From NCBI GenBank assembly GCA_034509425.1, contig JAVTVJ010000508.1, positions 186,001-250,000 on the forward strand: a DNA stretch of 64,000 bases, read 5' to 3'. The notes under the pieces are model-generated. The model worked only from the letters and a program-made list of their open reading frames with translations, did not search any database and was not told where the DNA came from. Position numbers and translations under genes: made by a program. This document shows, one piece after another, positions 25,525 through 35,800 of the stretch. Positions within the stretch are counted from its first letter, which is position 1. Every line of letters starts with the position of its first letter. The stretch is from Eopsaltria australis. Taxonomy: Eukaryota; Chordata; Aves; Passeriformes; Petroicidae.

Positions 25525-25530
25525 AATAAA
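25525..25530 (+). promoter_or_regulatory. LTR polyadenylation signal AATAAA
   Basis: AATAAA lies 121 bp before the end of the ERVL LTR, consistent with the R/U5 boundary signal. A T-rich segment follows downstream. Confidence 0.65.
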
Positions 25531-25651
25531 ACTGCCTTTTCTTACCCTGATAGTCTTTTTCAGTATTATCCTCTCCCCTCTCCCAGCGGGAGAGGGAGTG
25601 ATAGAGTGACTGAGTGGGCACCTGGCACCTGGCCGGTGTCAATCCACGAGA

Positions 25652-25656
25652 GTGAA
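25652..25656 (+). repeat. Target-site duplication, right copy (GTGAA)
   Basis: Identical to 25075-25079 and directly adjacent to the LTR 3' end. Confidence 0.85.
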
Positions 25657-27215
25657 ATATTTCTATAATATTTAAAGTAGAAGTATAGCTCTAAACACTA
25701 ATAATTTCTATTCTTTAGTGACTATCACAATGACTGCCTATGACCAAATTCTACCTATAAAGGTAGTTTGTGAATGCTATTTGTATTTAGTAGGTTAAGA
25801 TATGTAATTAAAAATTATAATTTTATTCAAGTAAGTTATACAGACCTTTTTCCTCTAAAACTCTTTTTAGTAACAAAGAAAATCAATCAGTTTACTTACA
25901 AAATCCTACATTTTTGCAGACTCCAGAGGGTAAACTTCCATTTTCAATACAGACAGTACATATTTACCAATAAGAATGAAAACTTTAAATGTTTAAATGA
26001 GATGTAAACCTCTCATTTTTCAGTAGTATTAGAAAGCAAACTACCATTAAGGAAGGAAATTTGATTTACAGATACAAAACAATACAATGCATGGCAGTTG
26101 TAGGATTTTACTCCATCCAAACAAAAGGCTGAAAAGCTGTCCATAATGTAATTAATGGAGCTTAAATGCAAGTGAGAATTCTGGCCTCCTGTTTGTGTCT
26201 ATTGATATTCTTGTCAGCATGTTAGTTAGATACACAGTTTTGTTGTGATATGCTGACAGATTTGGACTGTATATATTGCTACCACAGGATGTGGGCTCAG
26301 TTTGCACAACATATGCCTCCACAAACTGGATTTCCTCTAAGGAGTAAATGAAGGGCATCCAGTATATACTGTTGCCATTATTTGAGTCCTAGTACTCGTA
26401 ACAGTTACTCAAACATTCATACTGCAAGCACCTAAAATAAAGATGGAGAATTCCTGGTAAAACAGTTTCTTCTTTTTTTTTTCAAGATATATGAAGGCCT
26501 CAAGCAGTAAGTATTTTATCAACAACAGATTCAGTTATAAGGACCCTCTACATACACATACATCATTCTAGCAATCATGTCGTCTTTCCTTTGGCTTCTA
26601 TCAAGGACAGCCACGTGTCCTTCTCTCACTGATAATACTGCACTATCTGACCTCCTGTAATATGGGCATAGATCATTTCCTGACTCTGCATTTTTTAGGA
26701 GGGCTTGAAACATCTGACCTACAGTCCTGAGAAGTCTAGTACATACTAACATTAGATGAAAGGTAAAAAGAATTCTAAGAAACTACTGGAAATCTTCAAA
26801 AGCATTAAATCTTAATTTATGTAGCAAGTTCAACTCAGTCTTGTCAAGACTCTGTTTATCTTGACTGCCCTTTATAGTGAGAAACAGCCAAAGCAAGGAC
26901 TAGTTTATGACAATTAGGAAGATTTTTGGAACCATTTTAATCAACTCTCTTATCCTACTTGATTGTATACAATGGAGCAACCATCCTGTGTGTATGGTAA
27001 TATCTCCATGGTAACAGACTATAAAACATAAGCACAGGATTGTGATCACTATTTAGAAAAGAAGGTGATTGAACATGAGGAAATTACACTCTCAGATACT
27101 TCAATTTCCTTAGGATTTCAGCAATGACATCTAAGGACTGCAAGGACCCATGCTACAATCTCCAAGTTTCATTTAATAATATATTAATTAGGCAGTTTAT
27201 ATATTTAAACTAGAA

Positions 27216-27218
<3 letters not shown>

Positions 27219-27246
<28 letters not shown>
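27219..27246 (+). repeat. (GATA)7 microsatellite
   Basis: Seven uninterrupted GATA units at 27219-27246, followed by AGATATTTTTTT. Each unit carries the core GATA-factor recognition sequence, although such short arrays are usually neutral markers. Confidence 0.95.
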
Positions 27247-28924
27247 AGATATTTTTTTATCATATTACTTTTTTTTTTAAAGGTAAGGTAACCTTACTTA
27301 TGGCTCACCATGAGTAAAGTCTTGCAAATAACTTAATATTTCCATTGAAGTCAATTGTCTGTAGGACTATTTATACTCTTAAGGGACAGCACTTATTTTA
27401 CAAGATGCATGCCTTTAAAGTGTTCTGCATATTGTATTTTTGATCTGAAGTATAGTCATACAAAAGAAAGCCGCAGAGGTACCTCAATCCACCGCTTTGC
27501 GACAATGCATGAGCAAGGAAAAGGTTCTGATCAGACATTTCCTTTGTTAAAGTCATGGATTGTTAATATGAGGAGACAGCACAATAAGATTTCAGCAGAC
27601 TATTAGGAAAACTGCCTTTATGGAGAAGTAACATACTTATGTCTGAAGCATATTTAAGTAGGACGAAAGAAAGGTGTCAAAGATTTCTTTTCAATTTGTT
27701 ACATCTCATCTTCTCCTGTGTGGAAAGAACCTAACATCTTTTCCTAACTATAAATCTGCAGGTTTGAGCAGTGATGACTAGTGCCCTTGCTTTTGCAGAA
27801 TACAGATTACAAGATTTACAAAAATAATTTTCTAGTTGTGTTTACTACAAGATGAGTTTGCAGGAAGAGCTTAGGCATTTTGCCAGGTTTGTTGACTTTT
27901 AGGAAAAAAATATTTAAATATATTTTTATTATATTATTATGTTTTCTATAGGTTGAATGGGAAGTTATGCCTAAATACCTAACCATTCACACCATTCCAG
28001 GATGTGCTCAAGGCAAAGATGATTTACCTTCAGGAGTGAATATTTCTCTGCACTGGTGGCAGAGGAAGCCAACAAAATCAGCTAATTTTACAAAGCTTCA
28101 AGTTACATGTCATAAATTCCAACCTCAGTTGCAGTTCAGTGTTTTATTTATTTACAAATAAAAGGGATTGGCTTGCCTTTTATGCAAGACAGATGCATTT
28201 CTCCCTGGGCACTTTGTCACTGAACAGGTTTGTGTCTAAATATCTGCTATTTTGTTCCTGCTCTATCTGTTTCCACACAGACTCAGAAGTATATAATCAT
28301 TGACCAAAGTGCAGACAGCCTATCTATATGGCATTTTTCTTGCTGTAGCCTGCTTGGAATAGAAGCAGTTTGAAAGATGCACAGTTGCAACCAGTAGTTT
28401 ATTTGCATTACTCGTGAAAGTCCTTCAGCTAAATTTCCACACAGCATGCTCATTATGTCCATGCAAGTGTGTCTGTGGAGCTTTTAAGCTTATTGAGACA
28501 AATAGTGAAAGTAACAAACAGCGAGAGCTTCCTGTACTGTGTATAACTAGATTTCCATCTTAGTTTATTCTGAGCTCCCTCAGTGAAAGATCCTTTTAGC
28601 CATTTTCATATAATCCTAAACATCCATCAAAGGTTGAGGGGCAGCAGTGCATAGATTTAAAATTCTAATTACAAAACAAAGCAATTTGGTAATTATATTT
28701 CTGCTAAAATTAAAGGTATATTATCAATGGTAATCTTAGAGGAATTGTGTTGGGCTCAACAAACCGTAAAAACATTATCATGGCCTGCATTGTGCACAGG
28801 TCACATTTTCCATATACTGAAATAATTTTCCTTCTCTCTAAAAAGAGTTTCTGAGTCAGGAGATAACCTGTCTGAAAGCAAAAGATCCTTGGGCAAAATT
28901 CTATGGACTTCATTATTCTAGCGA

Positions 28925-28968
28925 TCAGACTAAATCATCCAACAATCCCTTCCAGCCTCCATGAAACG
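28925..28968 (+). mobile_element. Possible relic of a CR1 3' tail
   Basis: The words CTAAATCATCCAACAA and CCCTTCCAGCCTCCATGA resemble the CR1 3' block (GATGATCC..., CCCTTCCAACC..., then the ATTCTATGA octamers). The match covers only about 45 bp with many differences and no clear octamers, so it may be coincidence. Confidence 0.3.
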
Positions 28969-30986
28969 TACAAGAAACTACATGACCTTAATGAGTGAAA
29001 GTGTATATTTTAAATACTACTTAACAGAGCCACATATTTTAAAGATCATTATGTTAATTTACTATGAATTTCTAGAGTAAGCACTTATCAAAACTTCAAC
29101 TTAATGAGGTATAGAAAAATTCCTTACTAAGAAACAATATTGATTTTAAGACTGCAAGTGATAAGAATCCAGTACTCTCAGGCAAACTGTCCTGGAGGTT
29201 ACTACCCTTCATAATGATAAATTTTGCCTACTTTTATTTTAATTCTCCTAAATTCAGATTCCAATCACTTTATCCCATTAAGCCATGTTTCTTAAATCCC
29301 TCCTTTTGTCAAAACTCTGTAAATAAAAATCTTATGTAAATAAGCACCTACCACACTCATACTGTTCAATGAGATCATGTACTAATATTTTGTTATTAGA
29401 CAGCAATTCCTCAAACTCCCCCTACAAAGGAAACATAAGTCATACCTGGTGTTTTTCTGAAAAATTACAAGCTAACATATCCTTCTTAAAAACAAAGTCA
29501 CAAATTCAAGTCACTATTCACCAGCTAGTTCTCTAGTGATTCTGTTTGGAATAGTTCATTCCTTTACACAGGTGGTTTTTCTTTATTTTGTTCAAACAGC
29601 AAATGACTTTTACACTATGAACCTGAATACAGACATGTATGTGTATGTGCTTTATACACATGTATATTTGCCTATATTCTCCTTGAAGGGTCTGTTTACA
29701 CCTGTTTAAGGATGTGCAAATAAATAAATCCAAAAAAAGGCCCAACAATTACTTCTGGAAGGAATGAAGCTGAACTGTAAAATGTACTTAAAGTTCTACA
29801 GCTGCAAATGGTCTGTGGGATCACACTAGAGTTAATTCCAAGACAAAAACCACTGTAGTGTGCATTATATGACAGGTCATTAGGGCTTTCTTTATCACTG
29901 TTCAGATCCTCTTCTGTTGGTACACACAACTTTCTAAAGTCACTAATTCCACCGTAATTGACATTGTACCTAAATCTATAAAAATTTTGCTCCAAACCCT
30001 TTAGTTTCCAGAATCATATACAGATGTGGTAGGAGACTTATTATGTTCAGCAGGTATGTTATGTTGCTTCTCTTAACTCTTAGTTCCCTTAAAAAGGAAA
30101 ATAACCTTTGAAATTATATTGATACCCTATGGATCTAACTTGGTTTTATTTTTGAAAGATCCATTAAAATATATTTCATTAATATTCACATTGGCCAATT
30201 AGCCCATATTGCAACTTAATCAAGTCTTTTCATCCTTTGACCCACCAAGAGAATTACACTTTCACCAATGGAGTGACAGGAAGACAGACCAGAAAGACTT
30301 TAGCAGCTCAGCATGGTTCTTGTACTATGTAAGATTTTGAAATTGTAACACAAAGTTCTTTCAGGTTTTGTACAGCTGAGTACATAAAAGGGTATTTTTC
30401 CTGGAAACTGTTGGTTATTTTAAATACTTCAAAGGCATTGACATTTTTATTTTATTATTCAAAACAGAACGCTGTCCCAGTTGTTTGACACATTATGTCA
30501 ATTACCACCAAAAGCCTCAAATTTGGGAATTAGCAGTACAAATGTGGAAAGGTCACCACATCTCTGATTAGGGAGAAGTCAAAACGGTTGTTTCTCTACT
30601 AGGTTTTGAGTCTGAAGTGACAGAAGTTTAAATGAAGGCTTACTTGTATGGAAGCTTTATTTTAGCTTTCATCTTACTTTTCATTCACTTTTTTCCCACC
30701 TTTACATTATATCAAAGCAGCCCGCACTGACGGAAACTTACTGTCGCTCTTGAAATTCAAACACCTATTTGGACTGAACAATGCAGTATGAAAAGAACCT
30801 GACATTTCTTGCTTGCTTAGTTTTGCTTTGTTTTTAAGTAAAAAGCTTAATAGAATTGAAGTTTTCAAAGCTGAGTGATAAAAAGTTTTAAGTAAAAACG
30901 TTTATGCTGAGGATCACATCACTATGAAGCCTCACTGTACTGGCACCATCTGCAACCATACAAGAAATAGATGATGCATCCACTTT

Positions 30987-30989
<3 letters not shown>

Positions 30990-31018
<29 letters not shown>
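30990..31018 (+). repeat. Poly-A run (A29)
   Basis: Twenty-nine uninterrupted A residues. I see no AATAAA within 40 bp upstream, no recognisable retroposon or cDNA body and no obvious flanking duplication, so it is listed as a simple repeat. Confidence 0.95.
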
Positions 31019-31020
<2 letters not shown>

Positions 31021-31253
31021 AGACAAACAAAAAGAGTCCAACAATGAAGAGTTGGCATTGCCATAGTATTTTTCAAGCATGTCTGAGCACAGCAGTTAGC
31101 ATGAGTCATGCCTGGTTAGCATACCTGTTAGCATAACCATGTGAGCTAAAGCCAGCTTTTAGTGCCAAAAAAAGTAGAAGGGTTTAGGAAATGTTTTGTA
31201 CAAATAGAAACAGACAAAATATGACCAATCACTTGTCCCAAATAACAGCCTGC

Positions 31254-31258
31254 ATCTT
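31254..31258 (+). repeat. Target-site duplication, left copy (ATCTT)
   Basis: This five-base direct repeat precedes TGTAGTGG at 31259 and matches 32890-32894 exactly. Confidence 0.8.
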
Positions 31259-31391
31259 TGTAGTGGTTTCAGTTCGCCTATTCAGGTTTGTGGCTAAATG
31301 CCAACACACTTACCCAAATTTACTTGATTGTTGTGAGATGAGGATTAGGAGTAGGCAAAGCAGGCTCAAACTTTATAAAGTACAAAGAAAC

Positions 31392-31397
31392 TTTATT
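31392..31397 (-). promoter_or_regulatory. LTR polyadenylation signal AATAAA
   Basis: TTTATT on + reads AATAAA on the strand of the 1.63-kb element, about 135 bp before its - strand 3' end. It supports the - orientation. Confidence 0.5.
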
Positions 31398-32248
31398 AAT
31401 ATACTTAAGACAAAGGGAAAGAGAATAAAAAACCAAGAAAAACCAGAACAAACTCCTCAGAACACCCCTCCTTCCCCCACCTCTCCATTTCATTCTCCCT
31501 GACAACATACAAAAGACAACACTTCGACCTCCAGTCAGTTTACCACCTCAGAAATAGCTCTTGTTTCAGTTAATTTAGGGAGAGACGTTTCCTTTGCTTA
31601 CACCACGGATTTTCTGTAAGAAAAATACAGTTTTTATGGGTCTTCTGCCTCACCATTAGCTGCCGCCCAGAGCAAAGACTAGCTTAATGGTGGATCCCTC
31701 CCACACCAGTAGCCTTCCCACAGCCACTATGGTGGGTCATGAACAGTCCACAGGGTACCTGTTTTAAGGATGCCCAGTTCAATTGCAGCAACAAAGAAAA
31801 TCCCTTCTTCTGAGCTTAGCAGCACAGGTTCTCCTGACAACTCAGGTTCTCTGGCAATCCCCCAGGACCAGGGCTCTGGGTCACAGCCTCTCCTCTCTCT
31901 TGGTTCCAGTTTCTCATCGGGCTGTACTTTTTCAACACCTACTTGTCTTTACCCAGGTGTTTCAGTTCATTGGCTGGAATTAGAACCTCACATCCCCCTT
32001 TTGGACTATATCTTCATATATTACAGGGAATTTATTAGCTCAGTCCCCAACCATGGTTCTCCAAAAGAGTTTTCAGCTTCACTCTTGAAGCACTTCTCAT
32101 GCACCTCCCTGTAGGTATCACTTCTGCTTTCCTCACTGACTGTAAAGTCTCTGTGCTGCATTTATGCAGATGTCCTCACTCATACCTCTCTCTGTGCAAG
32201 GAAGGATGGGTGTCTATAAGTTTAGTCCAGGCATGGATAAAGTTAATA

Positions 32249-32264
32249 TCTCTCTCTCTCTCTC
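32249..32264 (+). repeat. (TC)8 tract inside the long LTR
   Basis: Eight TC units immediately precede CGGCAGTGTGAGG. On the element's own strand this is a GA tract. Confidence 0.85.
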
Positions 32265-32610
32265 CGGCAGTGTGAGGATCCCGTGCTCTCTGCCGGGCTG
32301 TTTGAACAGGTCCCAGCTGGATGGCAGAAGCTCTCAGAGTCTCTGTGCCTGGCTCTGCGGAGCTGGCTCGGCCTGCTGGGGCCATCTGGGCCCAGGGTGA
32401 CAGGGCAGGGCCTGGCCCGAGCTGGATGGAGCCGGCCCGGTCCTTCCCTGGCCCGGAGCAGGGGCCTGGCCCTGTCTTGTGTAGCTGACAGACCGGCTGA
32501 GCTGTATCTGCTGAACATTCCAGCTGTTTCCTCCCCCATGCCCGGCTGCAGCGGCCCGGCCGCTCCAAACCTCCCTTCAGTGCCCCACCCCAATCCTCCT
32601 TGGAAGGAGT

Positions 32611-32637
32611 GGGGGAAGGTGGGGGGGGGGGGGGGGG
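32611..32637 (+). repeat. G-rich tract with G17 homopolymer
   Basis: G5 (32611-32615), GG (32618-32619) and G17 (32621-32637) follow one another. Such a tract can form a G-quadruplex on the + strand. On the LTR's own strand it is C-rich. Homopolymer length here is prone to sequencing error. Confidence 0.9.
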
Positions 32638-32718
32638 CCTTACTGGGGAGAGAAGCAGGAGCTGCTCCTCTCTACACAGCAGCAGGTTCAAAGAGGAAGA
32701 GCTTCAGAGGGTCTCTGC

Positions 32719-32726
32719 TTATATAT
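32719..32726 (-). promoter_or_regulatory. LTR TATA box
   Basis: The - strand reads ATATATAAGC here, about 165 bp from the element's 5' end at 32889. It is the best TATA candidate and sets the inferred orientation. Confidence 0.5.
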
Positions 32727-32889
32727 GGTTTTTTCCTCGAAGGCGGATCAACTTTTTAATTGGTTCACTTACATATCAGTCCTTAAAACTACCTGATTAC
32801 TGGCTCTCTCTCCCAGGAAGGAAGTTATATTCCTTCCTGCAGCAGCGGTCACTTTCTAGATTTTGACCCCTCCGGCCTAACCCAGGACA

Positions 32890-32894
32890 ATCTT
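32890..32894 (+). repeat. Target-site duplication, right copy (ATCTT)
   Basis: Identical to 31254-31258 and directly follows CCCAGGACA, the right end of the 1.63-kb element. Confidence 0.8.
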
Positions 32895-35800
32895 AAATAG
32901 GTTTTGTGTGCTCAAGCAAGCAGAGAGACAAACTACATCAAAAATTTGCTGACCATCAAGGAGTACCAAAGCATGAATGAAATGTTCAGACTGTGACTGC
33001 CACCAAAAATGCCAATAAGAATGCCAAATAAGAAAAAAAAAATTCACATTTTGAACAGGCTAACCATTAACAAGTTGCTCTCTACCCAGTCCTATCACTG
33101 AGCACACTTAGTTGGGGATTGTTGCAGTTTGTCTAGTTTCTGTAAAGGCTTCTGCAAGAGAAACTTCATGACCCTACAGAAGAATCCAAAATCACCAGGG
33201 AACAGGGAAGAGCCCACGAGACCCCACAGCCATGCCTTGAGGACTATGCAGAGCCTGACTGACATTACTCACCCACCCACCTTCTCTGTAGGACATGACA
33301 AGATGGGCAGGTCAAAATATTTTCCTTCTAAAACCTCAAAAATTCTTGTTTATTTTTCAGAATTATAGTAACTATTAACAGGTGCATATTGCTCAGGCTT
33401 GCAAAGGGATGTGTACCCCTATTCCACACAAATGTAAAGATATTTAACGAGTTAATATTTTTTTCAAAAACAGTATTTTATTATTATAATACTTCTTAAT
33501 TCTTCTTACACAATAGGGATAATCAAAATTCCAAGTGACATACTTCTTTCTAAAAGGGACAGAAAATTTACTGTTCAGTCTTGTCAAAAAAATGGCACTA
33601 CCAATTATGCTATGGTACATAGTCATATTCAAATTACAGAATCCTTTAAAAAATCCAGCTGCATCCAACTTGATCAACAGTTCAGATCAATAAAAAAAAT
33701 CAGTAAAATCTGATTTTCTCAAGGGAAATCATTGCTACTTTAAAAAAAAACAATTTTTAAGTAAGATGATTTAGGGTATGTCTATTTCTAAACCCAAAGA
33801 TGCATCCTGGTTTCATTTCAGATAAAAGATGTGCACTTGATTGTCTCCTGATTATTTTCTAAGATAAGATCTTACCAACCATCAATCGTTTTCAGACCTG
33901 GGATACCTTGCCATGGTAATCTTGGTACAGCAGAAAATAGTTCTGAACGTTTTTGATTGTGCCTATGTATCATTTTAGAATACACTCAGCTCCAATTTTA
34001 ACATCTTTTTAACTAAAATTTTCCAATGGTTTGGTTTTCTTCCTGAAAAATTATTTTCAGCACAATGGATTGAGATTTCTTCGCTGATCAATGGGAAAGG
34101 AAAAGACCCAGGACCCAAGCTGCTGGAGGGCAGCAGAGCAGTGATTCAGAACACCTCCATGGCCTCAGCCTTGAGAAGGTTGTTGGGGAGCACAGAGTGA
34201 CAGAGGGCATTCTGAACATGGGGAGCTGACCTGCAGCACTGCAACAACACATTAAAATAAATGCTTGGGGGCTTTGTATGTCCCAAATGAAAGGTTTAGT
34301 TTCCTATCAAATTCAAAGTTTCATGTTGTTCTAAAGTACATTTCAGTATTTTGGTATAATAAAACAAATATAAAAAAGGTTAAATTATATAAAAAGGTTA
34401 AATTCCCTTTTCCTTCATGCTTTTTAGTTCATCAGCTGAACTAAATATCAGTTACTCTTATAGTTGTACTTGCAAGCTCTTTAGAACTATCTGATTCTGT
34501 AAAATCTATTATATTTTGTGTAATTCCTAGCTAATTTACATTGGTTCAGGCAGACCAGGTTAAGTATTTATTTACCGAGCTCTGAACAGCTATTCCATTG
34601 TTTTCCCTGGCTGATGGGACTAGGTTTAATGGAAGTAGTAAGGTAAACTGATTAGTGCTGCACTTGCTTTTTTTTAATTAGATTTTTTGTTTTATATATT
34701 TCATTTGATGCTACAATAAATAAAATAGATTGATATAGCATTTTTCAGTGAAACCAAGAATAAAATAATAGATAATACAGAAGTATTGGGAAGAAAAAGG
34801 ACAGAATTTTTATGAAAGATTTGTTAGTTCACCATTGGGAATTTGGTAAAACTGTTAGCAAATCTGAGGACTTCTTCAAACTGAGTAGGAAGATTAGAGT
34901 TATGCTTAATGATTCTTTACATCCAATCTATGGTTTACTTATTAAGAGTTGGACTTAAAGGATGAAGACACATAATCCTGGCTTCCATTCTAGCTATTTA
35001 GCCCAACCAAAAGTTACTTTATCCTCAACTCTGTCATTTCATTCATTATGAATTTTCATCTGGGATGCTTCTCTTCCTCACTGTTTGAACAGACAGTCTT
35101 GAGTCACAACTCAGACACACGTCTAATTTTTAGATAAGGTGACACCTAACATAAGAGCATACTTTTTTTTTCTTTCCTCAACTAATTTATAACTTTAATT
35201 ATTTAGGTCTGAAGAAAAAGAAGTACATTCTGAACATCATGCCTAAAGTAGCCATGCATGACAATGGTGTCCAAAATTTTATCAGCTTACATATAATACT
35301 ATTTGTGCAATAATTTTTTAAAAACACAGATTTCAAATACCTTCTTTTAGTTATTGTTTGCAGTTTTGCATGTCTTTATAGAAAACTGTATACATTGTAT
35401 CATCTGTAATATTAATAAGAATAAACCATAAAGATTGGATATTTCCTCATTAATGTAATTTATTTTATATTCTTAATGCATTCAAGTAATATATTTACTA
35501 ACTTGTCAACTGTAGAAGAAATTTAAGGACACATTTTTCTAAAAGCATAGAACTTCTATATTCATTTGGAGTATCAAAGTGAGTGAAAATTCTCTGCATT
35601 TTCATATATATATTTCTTCAATCTTTAAGTATTCTTAAATTGTAGAAGTAAAATATGTTCCTTACCAGGTCTTTCAGAGAATATAAAAGCTTACTCTCTA
35701 CACTACACTACAAATTCTGAACATATTAATATTGATTTTTACCTTTGAGACAGGTTTGAAAATAAGATAAGAAATGCAAAACTAATTCAGTGAGGCTCTG

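Larger units (their letters stand above)
25080..25651 (+). mobile_element. Solo ERVL LTR (class III endogenous retrovirus)
   Basis: This 572-bp LTR starts TGTATTGGGTCTGACTGGGG and ends TCAATCCACGAGA, flanked by GTGAA on both sides. It closely follows a common avian ERVL LTR layout. The U3 carries CCAAAGGGATATTCCATACC (25278-25297) and ATGACATCAGCTCAG. A TATA box ATATATAA lies at 25315-25322. R contains ACGCGTG and an AATAAA at 25525-25530. U5 ends with the ACCTGGCACCTGGCC motif. The last two bases are GA where CA is expected, most simply a single point change. No internal retroviral region remains, so this is a solo LTR. The open frame 25057-25401 merely runs through it. Confidence 0.93.
25657..31253. 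other. AT-rich sequence with no recognised gene
   Basis: Apart from the GATA microsatellite, a doubtful CR1 tail at 28925 and the A29 run at 30990, nothing was recognised. Open frames are 60-99 codons, without domains. Confidence 0.6.
31259..32889 (-). mobile_element. Long (1.63-kb) solo-LTR-like insertion, probable ERVL-related
   Basis: The element spans 1,631 bp with TG...CA ends in both directions: it opens TGTAGTGGTTTCAG on + and TGTCCTGGGTTAGGCC on -. Five-base ATCTT duplications flank it. On the - strand a TATATAAG lies at 32719-32726, about 165 bp from the start. AATAAA (complement of TTTATT, 31392-31397) lies about 135 bp from the end, which gives a normal LTR order but places about 1.3 kb between TATA and polyadenylation signal. 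The middle is GC-rich (32270-32660) with a G17 run and a CT tract (32249-32264). The two ends are not repeats of each other, so it is not a small provirus with paired LTRs. No retroviral protein is recognisable. Open frames here (up to 171 codons on -) are proline/arginine/glycine-rich by composition. A non-LTR origin is possible but unlikely given ends and duplication. Confidence 0.78.

Noticed and set aside
30890..31018. Processed pseudogene ending in A29
   Set aside because: No polyadenylation signal, cDNA-like body or flanking duplication was found.
32176..32691. 171-codon open frame on -, proline/arginine/glycine-rich
   Set aside because: It lies inside the GC-rich part of the LTR bounded by ATCTT duplications and crosses a C-rich homopolymer. 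Its composition explains its length.
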